Assembly (NCBI RefSeq): GCF_010868145.1
Contig: NZ_JAAGUY010000012.1
Coordinates: 62,001-126,000 of the forward strand
Direction of reading: 5' to 3'
From: Nocardia cyriacigeorgica
Lineage (GTDB): Bacteria > Actinomycetota > Actinomycetes > Mycobacteriales > Mycobacteriaceae
DNA: 64,000 bases
Positions 24,064-33,261 of the stretch are shown here, one piece after another (within the stretch, counting starts at the first letter, position 1; each line of letters starts with the position of its first letter). Below the pieces are notes generated by a model, which was given only the letters and a program-made list of their open reading frames with translations, was not told the origin of the DNA and ran no database searches. Made by a program: the position numbers and the translations under genes.

Positions 24064-26112
24064 TCAGCGGGTGAGGTCGTACACCGCCACGCCGTCGACC
24101 TCGGTGGCGGTGAAGTTCTCCTGCACCCACGCCGCGATGCGGGCACTTTCGGCATCACCCGAGCTCGGACCTCCTCGGTTGCCGCCGAGGAAGTAGTGGA
24201 TCTTGCCTTCTTCGACGTACTGCTGGAACTGCTCCAGCGTGGGCGAGGGGTCGCTGCCGTTGAACCCGCCGATCGGCATCACCGGTAATTCGGTCGCCAG
24301 CTGGTACCCTGCGGCGCTGTTGGAGCCGACGGTTGCCGCCACCCAGGTGTAGGTCGCGCCGTCCTGTTCGAGCAGAGCCACGAGCTCGTCACCCGGTTCG
24401 CTCGCGCCCATCACACCGCCACCGGGGCCGCCGCCCATTCCGCCGAATCCATCACGGCCGGACGGTTGGCCCGTTGACGCGCCGGTGGTCGGGAGCTTCC
24501 CCGTCGAGGCGCCGTCGGGCCCGCCATCCGAGGTGCCGGCCGAACCGGGAGTTACTGCGCCGCCGTCGGTTCCGGGCGGCATACCGGGTCGCCCGCCGTC
24601 GCCGAACCGCATGCCACCTGGCCCGCCCATGCCACCGGTCTCCGGTCCCGCCGTCGGGATCGGCCCGGTATGCGCCGAGTTCAGTGTGTCCACGGTGTAG
24701 GCCACCGGCCCGGACAATGCCACGATGCCCGCCAGGACAGCAGCGCCGACGGCCGGTTTCGTAGGCATCGGAATCACCACCGCGATCGTCGCCAGGACAC
24801 CCGCGACGAGCACCACCCACCGCAACCAGGGCACGAAATCAACACTGCGCGACAACAGCATCCATGCCGTCGCGGTCGTCAGGCCGACGGCCAGCGCAGT
24901 GCAGACGCGGACCCACCATCGAGAACGGTTGCGCCACGCCATCTGCGCGCCGATGCCGACCAACGCCGCGATCGCCGGTGCCAGCGCCACCGTGTAGTAC
25001 TGGTGAAAGATTCCCGCCATAAAGCTGAACACCAGCCCGGTGACAAGCAACCATCCACCCCACAGGATCAGCGCAGCGCGCTCGAGGTCGGTCCGGGCGG
25101 CGCGACCGCGCAACAGCAGTCCCGCGACCAGCGCCACCAGGGCGGCGGGGATCAGCCATGCGATCTGCCCACCCTGGGCGGCGTCGAACATGCGCCCGAT
25201 CCCGGTACTCCCCCACATCCCGTTGCCACCAGGAGGCAGCTCGCCGCCCGGGCCTACGCTGCCGGTCTCGTTACCGTTCAGCCGTCCGAGCCCGTTGTAG
25301 CCCAAGGTCAGTTCGAGGATCGAATTGTTGTGCGAGCCACCGATCCACGGCCGTTCGGACTCCGGCCAGAGCTCCACCGCCAGCAGCCACCAGCCTGCCG
25401 CGACCACCATCACGGCACCGGCGGCGAACAGTTGCACGATGCGTTTACCCAGCCGCGGCGGGCCCGCGATGAGATAGGTCAGCGCGAGGGCGGGCACCAC
25501 CAAGAGCACTTGCAGCTGCTTGGCGAGGAAACCGAACCCGATGAAGGCGCCCGTGAGCACCAGCCAGCGCCACCGGCCGTCCTCCACAGCACGCAGCATC
25601 GCCCAGGCCGCGGCGACCATCAGGAACACCAGCAGCGCATCGGGGTTGTTGAAGCGGAACATCAGCGCCGCGACGGGAGTGACCGCGAGCGCGAGACCGG
25701 TGATCAGCCCGGCAGGTGCACCGAAGGATCGGCGCACCGTCGCCCATACCAGCGCGACTGTCGCCACTCCGAGCAGCACCTGCGGCACCAGCATGCTCCA
25801 GCTGTTCACTCCGAATAGCCTTACCGACAGTTCCACCAACCACAGCGAACCCGGCGGCTTGTCCACGGTGATCGAGTTCGCGGCATCGGATGAGCCGAAG
25901 AAGAAGGCTTTCCACGACACCGAACCCGCCTGCACCGCAGCGGAATAGAAAGAGTTGGCCCAGCCGTTGGCGCTGAGGTTGTAGTGGTAGGCCAGACCGG
26001 TGCCGAGTAGCAGAACCGCCAGTGCTGGGTATTCCCAGCGGCGTGTTCGGATGGGAGCCGATTCGGTGGGCGCAGCTGGAGCCGGTTTCGATGCCGTTGC
26101 CGTGATCGTCAT
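24064..26112 (-). CDS. GT39/ArnT-like membrane glycosyltransferase (YkcB-type)
   Basis: 682 residues from ATG 26112, overlapping the stop of the preceding GtrB-GtrA gene (ATGA). After a Pro/Ala-rich leader there are about 11-13 membrane spans. The first loop has the catalytic-type acidic motif ITVDKPPGSLWLVELSVRLF, and FRFNNPDALLVFLMVAAAWA follows. Residues about 465-575 form a Gly/Pro/Met-rich low-complexity region with repeats such as GGMGGPGGM, and the last about 100 residues form a soluble C-terminal domain ending in EVDGVAVYDLTR. These C-type enzymes take a sugar from polyprenyl phosphate, made by the upstream partner, and transfer it outside the membrane to a glycan or protein. Confidence 0.88.
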   Translation of the reverse strand: MTITATASKPAPAAPTESAPIRTRRWEYPALAVLLLGTGLAYHYNLSANGWANSFYSAAVQAGSVSWKAFFFGSSDAANSITVDKPPGSLWLVELSVRLFGVNSWSMLVPQVLLGVATVALVWATVRRSFGAPAGLITGLALAVTPVAALMFRFNNPDALLVFLMVAAAWAMLRAVEDGRWRWLVLTGAFIGFGFLAKQLQVLLVVPALALTYLIAGPPRLGKRIVQLFAAGAVMVVAAGWWLLAVELWPESERPWIGGSHNNSILELTLGYNGLGRLNGNETGSVGPGGELPPGGNGMWGSTGIGRMFDAAQGGQIAWLIPAALVALVAGLLLRGRAARTDLERAALILWGGWLLVTGLVFSFMAGIFHQYYTVALAPAIAALVGIGAQMAWRNRSRWWVRVCTALAVGLTTATAWMLLSRSVDFVPWLRWVVLVAGVLATIAVVIPMPTKPAVGAAVLAGIVALSGPVAYTVDTLNSAHTGPIPTAGPETGGMGGPGGMRFGDGGRPGMPPGTDGGAVTPGSAGTSDGGPDGASTGKLPTTGASTGQPSGRDGFGGMGGGPGGGVMGASEPGDELVALLEQDGATYTWVAATVGSNSAAGYQLATELPVMPIGGFNGSDPSPTLEQFQQYVEEGKIHYFLGGNRGGPSSGDAESARIAAWVQENFTATEVDGVAVYDLTR

Positions 26113-27362
26113 CGGCTCACTACCTTTCGCAGGTCAGAGCGTGCCGCCGGGTCGCGGAATATCCAGCGCAGCCCGACGAACCGCATCAACGTCGCCACCA
26201 GATTCGCGCCGACCAAGACGAACAATTCGAGGTGAACGGGCGCGTCCGGCGCCCAACGGTGCAGGGCGAACAGCGAGCCACTGGTCACCAGCAGGCCGAA
26301 GGCAAAGATCAGCAACCCCTGGAATTGGTGGGTGATCATTCCCATCGTTCCGCGCACACCGAACGTGAACGCCCGGTTGGCGGCGGTATTGGCGATGGCG
26401 GTGAGCACCAGCGGGACGAAGTTCGCTACCTGCGCGCCGGTCAATGGTTGCACCAGCAGATACAGCACCATGTAGGCCAACGTCGAGCCGACACCGATGA
26501 TCGCGAACCGCACCAGCTGCCCCACCATGCCCAGTGGCACACCCGGCACCAGCGGCTCCCGGCCGATAGCACGCCGAAGCTCCTGAAGCGGCAGCGCGCC
26601 GGTGGCGAGTTCCCGCCCCAGTCGCCAGATTCCGAGCAGATCTTTGCGCGCGGTGTCGACGATGTCGACGCGGCTGTCCGGGTCGTCGATCCAGTCCACC
26701 GGCACCTCGTGAATGCGCAGCCCCGCGCGTTCCGCGATCACCAGCAGCTCGGTGTCGAAGAACCATTCGCCGTCGCGGACCAGCGGCAGCAATTCCCGCG
26801 CCACCTCGGTCCGGATCGCTTTGAAGCCGCACTGCGCGTCCGAGAAACGTGCCAGCAGTGATGCTTTCAGCAGCAGGTTGTAGCAGCGGGAGATGATTTC
26901 GCGTGTGGGTCCGCGCACGACCCGGGACGCGGAGTCGAGACGGGTGCCGATGGCCAGATCGGAGTGACCGGACACCAAGGGCGCCACCAGCGGAAGCAGT
27001 GCGTTCAGGTCGGTCGACAGGTCCACATCCATGTAGGCCACGACCTCGGCATCGGAACGCTCCCATGCCGCCCGCAGCGCCCGCCCGCGCCCCTTCACGG
27101 CCAGATGCACGACCTCGACGTCGTCGAGTTCCTCGGCCAGCAGCCGCGCGAGCGGCAATGTGGCATCGGTACTCGCGTTGTCGGCGATGGTGATTCGGGC
27201 GGGAAACGGGAACCCCGCTGCCAGGAATTCGTGTAGTCGGCGCACGCACACACCGAGGTCGGTTTCTTCGTTGTATACCGGGACGACCACGTCGAGCACA
27301 GGTGCCGCCGACGTGGTGTCCGTGTTATCCGCCGTCTCGGCGACGGCCACGATTTCGGTCAT
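26109..27362 (-). CDS. Polyprenyl-phosphate glycosyltransferase fused to GtrA flippase domain
   Basis: 417 residues from ATG 27362. Residues about 20-270 are a GT2 enzyme of the dolichol-phosphate sugar synthase type: LDVVVPVYNEETDLGVCVRR, ITIADNASTDATLPLARLL, the metal-binding AYMDVDLSTDLNALLPLV, and SDAQCGFKAIRTEV. Residues about 290-410 are a GtrA domain with four membrane spans (LVRFAIIGVGSTLAYMVLYL, NTAANRAFTFGVRG, VGLRWIFRD). It would charge polyprenyl phosphate with a hexose and flip it. Its product would feed the translationally coupled GT39 enzyme. Having both functions in one chain is known in actinobacteria. Confidence 0.92.
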   Translation of the reverse strand: MTEIVAVAETADNTDTTSAAPVLDVVVPVYNEETDLGVCVRRLHEFLAAGFPFPARITIADNASTDATLPLARLLAEELDDVEVVHLAVKGRGRALRAAWERSDAEVVAYMDVDLSTDLNALLPLVAPLVSGHSDLAIGTRLDSASRVVRGPTREIISRCYNLLLKASLLARFSDAQCGFKAIRTEVARELLPLVRDGEWFFDTELLVIAERAGLRIHEVPVDWIDDPDSRVDIVDTARKDLLGIWRLGRELATGALPLQELRRAIGREPLVPGVPLGMVGQLVRFAIIGVGSTLAYMVLYLLVQPLTGAQVANFVPLVLTAIANTAANRAFTFGVRGTMGMITHQFQGLLIFAFGLLVTSGSLFALHRWAPDAPVHLELFVLVGANLVATLMRFVGLRWIFRDPAARSDLRKVVSR

Positions 27363-27488
27363 GCGACCACGCTCTCGAGCGCCGCTGGGGCACGACTGCG
27401 CGCAGGCTGGGAGGTTGCTGGGAACTCAGTTCATACATGTCGGTCGAACTCGCTGGCCTGCGCTGCGCTGGAGGAGGATGATTCGCTG

Positions 27489-28250
27489 ATGGGGCAAACA
27501 TTCGAGGACCTGGTGACCGAGGCCGAGTCGGTCGCGGTGGAGGGCTGGGATTTCTCCTGGCTGGCGGGACGCGCGACCGAGCAGCGCCCGTCCTGGGGCT
27601 ATCAGCGACTGATGAGTGCGCGGCTGGCCCAGGCCACCGCGGCCCTGGACATCCAGACCGGTGGCGGTGAAGTACTAGCCGAAGCCGAGAAACTACCGCA
27701 GGTCATGGCCGCCACCGAATCCTGGCCACCCAACATCGCCAAGGCGACCGCACGGCTCCGCCCGCGCGGTGTGGTGGTCGTCGCCGACCCCGACGAGCCT
27801 CCACTTCCCTTCGCCGACGCCGCCTTCGACCTGATCACCAGCCGTCACCCCGCCACCGTGTGGTGGCGCGAAATTGCCCGCGTCCTGGAACCCGGCGGCA
27901 CCTACCTCGCCCAACACGTTGGCCCCGCCAGCGCTTTCGAACTGGTCGAGTACTTCCTCGGCCCCCAGCCGGAATCCGTGCGCCGTAAACGCCACCCCGA
28001 TGACGAACGCGCCACCGCGGAATCCGCTGGCCTGCACGTCGTCGACCTCCGCGCCGAACACCTCCGCATGGAGTTCTTCGACATCGGCGCCGTGATCTAC
28101 TTCCTGCGCAAGGTGATCTGGATGGTCCCGGGCTTCACAGTCGACCACTACCGGGAACCCCTCCGGGATCTACACGAGAAGATCGAGAACGAAGGCCCTT
28201 TCATCGCCCACTCGACCCGCTTCCTCATCGAGGCTCGCAACCCTGCGTGA
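27489..28250 (+). CDS. SAM-dependent class I methyltransferase
   Basis: 253 residues from ATG 27489; GAGGAGG lies 11 nt upstream. Motif I is ALDIQTGGGEVLAEAEKLP (about 51-70), motif II ends in RGVVVVADPDEPPLPFADAA, then FDLITSRH and VLEPGGTYLAQHVG. The order is normal for class I enzymes. The conserved EGWDFSWLAGRATE near the start occurs in a group of actinobacterial methyltransferases with no assigned substrate. It is divergent from the glycosylation pair; no operon partner is evident. Confidence 0.85.
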   Translation: MGQTFEDLVTEAESVAVEGWDFSWLAGRATEQRPSWGYQRLMSARLAQATAALDIQTGGGEVLAEAEKLPQVMAATESWPPNIAKATARLRPRGVVVVADPDEPPLPFADAAFDLITSRHPATVWWREIARVLEPGGTYLAQHVGPASAFELVEYFLGPQPESVRRKRHPDDERATAESAGLHVVDLRAEHLRMEFFDIGAVIYFLRKVIWMVPGFTVDHYREPLRDLHEKIENEGPFIAHSTRFLIEARNPA

Positions 28251-28252
28251 GT

Positions 28253-28293
28253 GGCCGGCTCAGGGCTTGGCGCGCCGGTCGCGACAGCCGGCC
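28253..28293. terminator. Possible terminator between methyltransferase and ABM gene
   Basis: GGCCGGCT at 28253-28260 pairs with AGCCGGCC at 28286-28293 in the short gap between converging genes. The loop is long (25 nt), so the call is tentative. Confidence 0.4.
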
Positions 28294-28303
28294 GGCCTGC
28301 GGG

Positions 28304-28612
28304 TCAGTGGTATTCGGCGACGACCTCGTACAGACCGGGGTTCGCGCTCGCGACCTTCCTCGCGTCGTCCACCGATGCCACCACCGCCGGGTTCATTCCG
28401 GCGGCCTCGCACGCCTCCGCGCTGTCCCAGTGGGCGACGTTGACGAGCTGGAAACGCGCGTCCGGCAGGAGGGCTCGGTGCAGGCGGACATCACGGAACC
28501 CGGGCGCGGTCCGCATGAGGGCCGCCCGTTCACGCCACTGCTCGACAAATGCGTCGACGTGCTCGGCGGGCACCTCGAGTACGTTGATGAAGGTTACGCC
28601 CTGGTCGGTCAT
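28304..28612 (-). CDS. Antibiotic biosynthesis monooxygenase (ABM) family protein
   Basis: 102 residues from ATG 28612. The dimeric alpha-beta barrel pattern is seen in FINVLEVPAEHVDAFVEQWR, APGFRDVRLHRALLPDARFQ and LVNVAHWDSAEACEAAGMNP. Family members oxidise anthrone-like aromatics or degrade haem, and many have unknown roles. No haem-coordinating Asn/His set typical of IsdG/MhuD could be confirmed. It is monocistronic, with a strong inverted repeat just upstream. Confidence 0.82.
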   Translation of the reverse strand: MTDQGVTFINVLEVPAEHVDAFVEQWRERAALMRTAPGFRDVRLHRALLPDARFQLVNVAHWDSAEACEAAGMNPAVVASVDDARKVASANPGLYEVVAEYH

Positions 28613-28625
28613 CGCAATCCTCTCA

Positions 28626-28652
28626 CTAAGCTTCAGGTGAATTGAAGCTTAG
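28626..28652. promoter_or_regulatory. Perfect 10-7-10 inverted repeat upstream of ABM gene
   Basis: CTAAGCTTCA at 28626-28635 and TGAAGCTTAG at 28643-28652 are perfect mirror arms with a 7-bp spacer. It starts 14 bp upstream of the ABM start codon and is AT-rich. It looks like a dimeric repressor site (MarR or TetR class by size); no regulator gene is adjacent. Confidence 0.6.
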
Positions 28653-28980
28653 CGGTCATCTTCAACTCGACTGATGGTTGTGCTCTGAATCACTCGCCGG
28701 GGAAGCGGCACCAGGCGCTACGAGCGTCGACCAAGCGGAGCGGCGCCCGCGAAGGACACATGCCTGCGGCATATCCCGGCGGCGCCACACTCAGGTGCCC
28801 GGTAATGTCGGCACCCCGACGTGCTCGATACGGAAGTAGGACCATGCCCACCGCCACCAGCAGCCGGACCAGGCTCGGCCACGACGCCGTCACCGCCCCC
28901 GCGCTCCTCGGCACCGGTCGCGACTGTGGCACAGCGCGGACAGCCGCGGCGGCAGGGGCGAGATTCCGGAGGCACATCCG
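28653..28980. other. 328-bp intergenic region
   Basis: No well-supported gene. A 46-codon frame on the plus strand (28844-28984) has a weak AGTAGGA site and overlaps the next start by four bases, but its Arg/Ala-rich product has no protein-like pattern. GGAGG at 28971 belongs to the next gene. Confidence 0.5.
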
Positions 28981-29364
28981 GTGACCAGCGAGTCGACCAC
29001 ACCGAACCTCGTGCAGCGGATCCGCTACGTCTGCGGCGGCACGCTGCCTGCGTCGATGAACCAGTGGGTGATCAACGATCTCACCGGGCCCGGCGCGGCA
29101 CGGCGCTATCTGACGCGCATCCTGGTGCCGATCATCGTGCCACTGTGCTTGTTCCTACTCATCCCCGGACCCGCATGGATGGGACCCGCGATGATGGCGC
29201 TGCTCTACCTGCCGCTGATCTATTTCACCGTCGCGCTGATGTACGTCTACCGACGCCACCGCCTCGTCAAACACGGCCTCGACCCCGCCCTGGCCGATGC
29301 CCGCGAACGACAGAAATCCGCGGCCGAACGTGACGCCTACGAACGCCGCCACGGCCGGACGTGA
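28981..29364 (+). CDS. DUF5313 family membrane protein
   Basis: 127 residues from GTG 28981, with GGAGG 7 nt upstream. The conserved front half RIRYVCGGTLPASMNQWVIN followed by DLTGPGAARRYLTR is characteristic of DUF5313 proteins in mycobacteria and nocardiae. Two membrane spans (about 48-66 and 72-92) follow, and the tail is charged (HGLDPALADARERQKSAAER). Function is unknown. It stands alone between two minus-strand genes. Confidence 0.75.
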   Translation: MTSESTTPNLVQRIRYVCGGTLPASMNQWVINDLTGPGAARRYLTRILVPIIVPLCLFLLIPGPAWMGPAMMALLYLPLIYFTVALMYVYRRHRLVKHGLDPALADARERQKSAAERDAYERRHGRT

Positions 29365-29485
29365 ACTCCGATTTCATTCGCGAGGTGCATATGACCGAGA
29401 CGTTCCGCGAGTAGACCTCACGCTCATGTGCCGCTCGCGCAGCGCAGGCTTTGCGCTATGCGGCGGGTTTTCGATGGCGTGTGGA

Positions 29486-30601
29486 TCAGGCGGAGACCGT
29501 CCAAGGGTCGGTACGCAACGACGACACTCTGGTCTCCAGGTCCGGAAGTCCGGTGCGGACAATGGATTCGGCTTGGGCGCACCAGGGGAATTCGGTTGCC
29601 CAGTGCGCGGCATCGATGAGGACGGGGCCGTGGCGGCGGAGGTGCTCGTCGGCAGGGTGGTGGCGCAGGTCCGAGGTGAGGTAGGCGTCTACCTTACGGC
29701 GGGTGACGGTGTCCAGGTACGAGTCCCCTGCGCCGCCGCAGACCGCGACGGTCCGGATGAGGCGGTCGGGGTCACCTGCGGCGCGGACACCCCAGATGGT
29801 GGTCGGTAGGGCCGCTGCGGCGCGGGAAGTGAAGGCGCGCAATGTTTCCGGTTCGGGCAGGGTACCGATGCGGCCGATGCCGAGGCGACCGGGCACACTC
29901 GCGCGTTCGGTGATGTGGAATGCCGGTTCCTCGTAGGGGTGAGCTGTGCGCAGGGCGGACAGAATGGCACTGCGCGCGGCGGGTGGGGCGACGAGCTCGA
30001 TACGGTCCTCATCGACGTATTCGATCTCCCCGATGGAACCGATAGCCGGATCGGCGCCTTCCATCGGCCGGAACTGACCGACGCCCGCCACCTTCCATGC
30101 GGCCTCGCGGTACTTGCCGCTACCGCCGGCACCGGCGGCGAACAGTGCCGCGAGCAGCTGATCGGTCTCCGAGCGTGGCACCTGGACCACCCATTTATCC
30201 ACCGCGACAGCCGGTTTCGCATCCAACGGGCCGATGACGGTGAGCCCGAGCGCTTCGGCGAGTGCGTCGGAGACTCCGGGATCGGCCGAATCAGCGTTGG
30301 TATGGGCACTGAACAGTGCACAGCCCGAACGAATCAGCCGATGCAGCAGCGCACCTTTCGGAGTGTCCGCAGCGACGGTGTCGACTCCGCGTAGCAGCAG
30401 CGGATGATGCACCACCAGCGCCTGCGCACCCCACTCGATCGCCTCGTCGACCACGGCGGCAGTGGCGTCGACGGCGAACACCACCCGCCGCACCATCTCG
30501 CCGGGGTCGCCACACACCAGCCCCACCGAATCCCACGATTCGGCCAGCTTCGGCGGGTAGGCCGCATCCAGCACCTCGATGAGTTCCGCCAGCGTCGTCA
30601 C
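29486..30601 (-). CDS. Nif3-like dinuclear metal-centre protein (Rv2230c-like)
   Basis: 371 residues from GTG 30601, with GGAGG 7 nt upstream. The first and last thirds form the NGG1/Nif3 fold: [20 protein letters not shown], the metal-site HHPLLLRG near residue 65, and [20 protein letters not shown]; the end has DVRHH-like [13 protein letters not shown] with further metal His residues. The middle is the PII-like insert found in the long (about 370-residue) form. The family is universally conserved, and roles in GTP cyclohydrolase-like or metallochaperone chemistry have been proposed. It lies 126 bp beyond cobC on the same strand, matching mycobacterial order. Confidence 0.92.
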   Translation of the reverse strand: MTTLAELIEVLDAAYPPKLAESWDSVGLVCGDPGEMVRRVVFAVDATAAVVDEAIEWGAQALVVHHPLLLRGVDTVAADTPKGALLHRLIRSGCALFSAHTNADSADPGVSDALAEALGLTVIGPLDAKPAVAVDKWVVQVPRSETDQLLAALFAAGAGGSGKYREAAWKVAGVGQFRPMEGADPAIGSIGEIEYVDEDRIELVAPPAARSAILSALRTAHPYEEPAFHITERASVPGRLGIGRIGTLPEPETLRAFTSRAAAALPTTIWGVRAAGDPDRLIRTVAVCGGAGDSYLDTVTRRKVDAYLTSDLRHHPADEHLRRHGPVLIDAAHWATEFPWCAQAESIVRTGLPDLETRVSSLRTDPWTVSA

Positions 30602-30727
30602 CGCTCAACCTCCATCGTCCGACTCGACCCGGCAATCATCCCCCGTTGCCGCTGCGCGCCCGCGCACCGGCACCCCGCCGCTGAGAACGGCTACCTCGTC
30701 CGCCGACCACCTCTCCGCACCCCGGCC

Positions 30728-31798
30728 TCAGCCCATACCTTCGGCCGCCCTGATCGCCGCGATCAGCCGATCGACCTCGGCGGACCCGCGGACCGCGACG
30801 CGCAGGTGATCGGCATCCAAGCCAGGGAAGGTGTCAGCTCGGCGCACCGCTATCCCGTTGTCCGCCAGGTGCTTACGCAACAGCGCACCGTCACGCACAT
30901 GAAGCAGCAGGAAGGGCCCGGACGCCGGGGTGTGCACCGCGACACCCGCGGCGGCCAGTCGGTCGACCATGGCCGCACGCTCGCGAGTGATCTGTTCGGC
31001 ACGTGCGCGAGTCTCGACGACAGCGTGCGGTTCGGCCGTCGCCGAGATTGCCTCCAACTGCAAGACGCCCAGTGGCCAGTGCGGGCGGCCGTGCGCGAGG
31101 CGGGCGAGCACATCGGGGGCGCCGAGAAAGTAGCCGCAGCGCAGACCGGCCAGGGCCCACGTCTTGGTGAGGCTGCGCAGAACCAGGACGTCGGGCATCG
31201 ATTCACCGGCCAGCGATTCGGGTTCGCCGGGGACGGCATCGGCGAAGGCCTCGTCGACGACGATGATGCGACCGGGGCGGCGCAGCGCACGGAGGGTGTC
31301 GGCGGGGTGCAGGACGGAGGTGGGGTTGGTTGGGTTGCCAAGGACCACGAGATCGGCCCCGTCGGGGACGCGCGCGGGGTCGAGGACGTACGGCGGCGCC
31401 AGCACCACCCGTGTCACCGCGACGCCCGCTTCCCGCAACGCGAGCTCTGGTTCGGTGAACGACGGATGCAGCACCGCCGCCAGCCGTGGGATCAGCCGGG
31501 GCAGCATCGCGAACCCTTCGGCGGCGCCCGCCAGTAGCAGCACCTCATCGGGACTGCGACCGTGCCGTGCGGCGACGGCGACCCGCGCGGCCAGATCCGC
31601 CTCGACGCTCGGGTAGCGGCCGAGGTCGTCCAGCCTGGTCGCGAGGCGGGCGCGCAACCAGTCCGGCGGGGCGCTGCCCTGCACGTTCACCGCGAAATCG
31701 AGCAGGCCGGGGCGGGCCTCCACGTCGCCGTGGTGGCGCAGTTCGGCGAGGTCGATGCGGTCGGCGGACACGACTTCACACCCTACGTGGCGGGCCAT
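30728..31798 (-). CDS. cobC: Aminotransferase class I/II, cobalamin-pathway CobC/HisC type (Rv2231c-like)
   Basis: 356 residues from ATG 31798; the open frame continues upstream over ptpA but with non-protein composition. The fold-type I PLP pattern is complete: LLLAGAAEGFAMLPRL, VVLGNPTNPTSVLHP with the Asn-Pro of the cofactor site, IIVVDEAFADAVPGEP with the Asp contacting the pyridine N, and the Schiff-base Lys in LRSLTKTWALAGLRCGYF. Annotated homologues make or decarboxylate the aminopropanol-phosphate arm of cobalamin. CobD and the alpha-ribazole-phosphatase-like enzyme in the window support that role. It is divergent from ptpA, with 17 bp between starts. Confidence 0.88.
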   Translation of the reverse strand: MARHVGCEVVSADRIDLAELRHHGDVEARPGLLDFAVNVQGSAPPDWLRARLATRLDDLGRYPSVEADLAARVAVAARHGRSPDEVLLLAGAAEGFAMLPRLIPRLAAVLHPSFTEPELALREAGVAVTRVVLAPPYVLDPARVPDGADLVVLGNPTNPTSVLHPADTLRALRRPGRIIVVDEAFADAVPGEPESLAGESMPDVLVLRSLTKTWALAGLRCGYFLGAPDVLARLAHGRPHWPLGVLQLEAISATAEPHAVVETRARAEQITRERAAMVDRLAAAGVAVHTPASGPFLLLHVRDGALLRKHLADNGIAVRRADTFPGLDADHLRVAVRGSAEVDRLIAAIRAAEGMG

Positions 31799-31815
31799 CT
31801 GGGCGACCGGCCAGA

Positions 31816-32322
31816 ATGGCTGTCGTGGGTGAGCTGCACATTTCGTTCGTCTGTACCGGAAACATCTGCCGATCTCCGATGGCGGAGAAGATTCTGGCCT
31901 CGCACCTCTACCGGGCGGGGCTGGCCAATCGTGTCCGGGTGAGCAGCGCGGGCACCACCGCGTGGCACGTCGGCGCCGACGCGGACCCGCGCACCAGCGC
32001 GACGCTGCGACGTCACGGTTACCCGACCGGGCACGTCGCCGCGGCCTTCGGCGACGATCACCGCGACGCCGATCTGGTCGTCGCGCTCGACTCCGGCCAC
32101 GACCGGGAACTCGCGCAGCTCGGCATCCCGACCGAGCGGCGGAGGCTGCTGCGCAGCTTCGACCCCGACGCCGACGGCACCGACGTCCCGGACCCGTATT
32201 ACGGCCCGGACGCCGGGTTCGAGCTGGTTCGCGATCAGATCGAGGCCGCGATTCCGGGTCTGCTCGACTGGGTTCGCCTGACACTGTCCGCTCCGCAACC
32301 GGTTGCCGACGGAGGACACTGA
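31816..32322 (+). CDS. ptpA: Low-molecular-weight protein-tyrosine phosphatase (PtpA-like)
   Basis: 168 residues from ATG 31816. The P-loop CTGNICRS has nucleophile Cys13 and Arg19, and the general-acid Asp is in DVPDPYYGPD near residue 131. These match M. tuberculosis PtpA, which removes phosphate from tyrosines and in pathogens acts on host proteins. The tail lacks a secretion signal, as in PtpA. The SURF1 gene begins in its stop codon (TGATG). The HAD-type kinase gene ptkA, next to ptpA in M. tuberculosis as I recall, is absent here. Confidence 0.93.
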   Translation: MAVVGELHISFVCTGNICRSPMAEKILASHLYRAGLANRVRVSSAGTTAWHVGADADPRTSATLRRHGYPTGHVAAAFGDDHRDADLVVALDSGHDRELAQLGIPTERRRLLRSFDPDADGTDVPDPYYGPDAGFELVRDQIEAAIPGLLDWVRLTLSAPQPVADGGH

Positions 32323-33251
32323 TGCGTCGGTTGGCGTTCCTGCTGCGACCCAGCTGGCTGATCCTGGCCGTGCTGGTCGCCGCCTTCGCCTACCTGTGCT
32401 TCACCGTCCTCGCGCCCTGGCAGCTCGGTAAGAACACCGATACCTCCGAACGCAACGAACTGATCGCCGAATCGGTGGATGCCGAGGCGGTCGATGTCAC
32501 CACGGTGCTCGACAACCCCGACGGTGCGACCGAATGGCGGCGGGTCGTCGCCGAGGGCACCTATGTACCGGATTCGACGGCGCTGGTGCGCTTGCGTCAT
32601 CTCGACGGAGCTCCCGGCTATGCCGTGCTCGCCGCCTTCCAGCTGACCGACGGCCGGATTCTGCTGGTCGATCGGGGCCTAGTCGGTGCCGTCGACGGTT
32701 CCCGGCCGCCGCGGATCGCCGAACCGCCGACCGGACAGCAGCGCGTCGAGGCCCGCGTGCGCAGGTCGGAGGGCATCAGCGCGGACAAGCTGCCGACCGT
32801 CCAGGACGGCTACCGGCAGGTCTATTCGGTGGATACCGAACAGGAGACCACCGTCCTCGGCCTGCCGATCACCCCTGTGCCCACCGGCGAGCGCGGCGGC
32901 TACCTCCAACTCACCGAGCACCAGCCCGGCGCCTTCACCCCCACGCCGCTTCCCCAGCTCGACGCGGGCCCCTACCTGTCCTACGGCCTGCAGTGGCTGG
33001 CCTTCGGGATCATGGCGCCGCTCGGCCTCGGCTACTTCGTGTACGCCGAGATGCGGGAGCGTCGCAAGGAACGGGCCGCCAACGCGTCGGCACCGAACCA
33101 GACGGTCGCGGCCGGACCGCCTGCCGACCATCCCGGACAACACGACGCGCGCGATACCGGCGATCGTTCCTCCACCACCGAGAGCCCTGCCAAGGCCCGG
33201 ACGTCGAACGAAGATCGGCTCGCCGACCGATATGGCCGGGCGCGCAAGTAG
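32322..33251 (+). CDS. SURF1 family cytochrome oxidase assembly protein (Rv2235-like)
   Basis: 309 residues; ATG shares one base with the ptpA stop. There is an N-terminal membrane span (about 10-30) followed by the SURF1 signature PWQLGKNTDTSERNELIAES, then WRRVVAEGTYVPDSTALVRL, LLVDRGLV, and a second span (about 232-252) containing YGLQWLAFGIMAPLGLGYF. The last 60 residues are a polar, probably disordered tail. SURF1 helps insert haem a3 in aa3-type cytochrome oxidase. It is co-transcribed with ptpA as in mycobacteria. Confidence 0.93.
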   Translation: MRRLAFLLRPSWLILAVLVAAFAYLCFTVLAPWQLGKNTDTSERNELIAESVDAEAVDVTTVLDNPDGATEWRRVVAEGTYVPDSTALVRLRHLDGAPGYAVLAAFQLTDGRILLVDRGLVGAVDGSRPPRIAEPPTGQQRVEARVRRSEGISADKLPTVQDGYRQVYSVDTEQETTVLGLPITPVPTGERGGYLQLTEHQPGAFTPTPLPQLDAGPYLSYGLQWLAFGIMAPLGLGYFVYAEMRERRKERAANASAPNQTVAAGPPADHPGQHDARDTGDRSSTTESPAKARTSNEDRLADRYGRARK

Positions 33252-33261
33252 CAGCTGATCG

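Noticed and set aside
28844-28984. 46-codon plus-strand ORF overlapping the DUF5313 start
   Set aside because: Weak ribosome site and an Arg/Ala/Thr-rich product without structure; the GGAGG nearby belongs to the DUF5313 gene.
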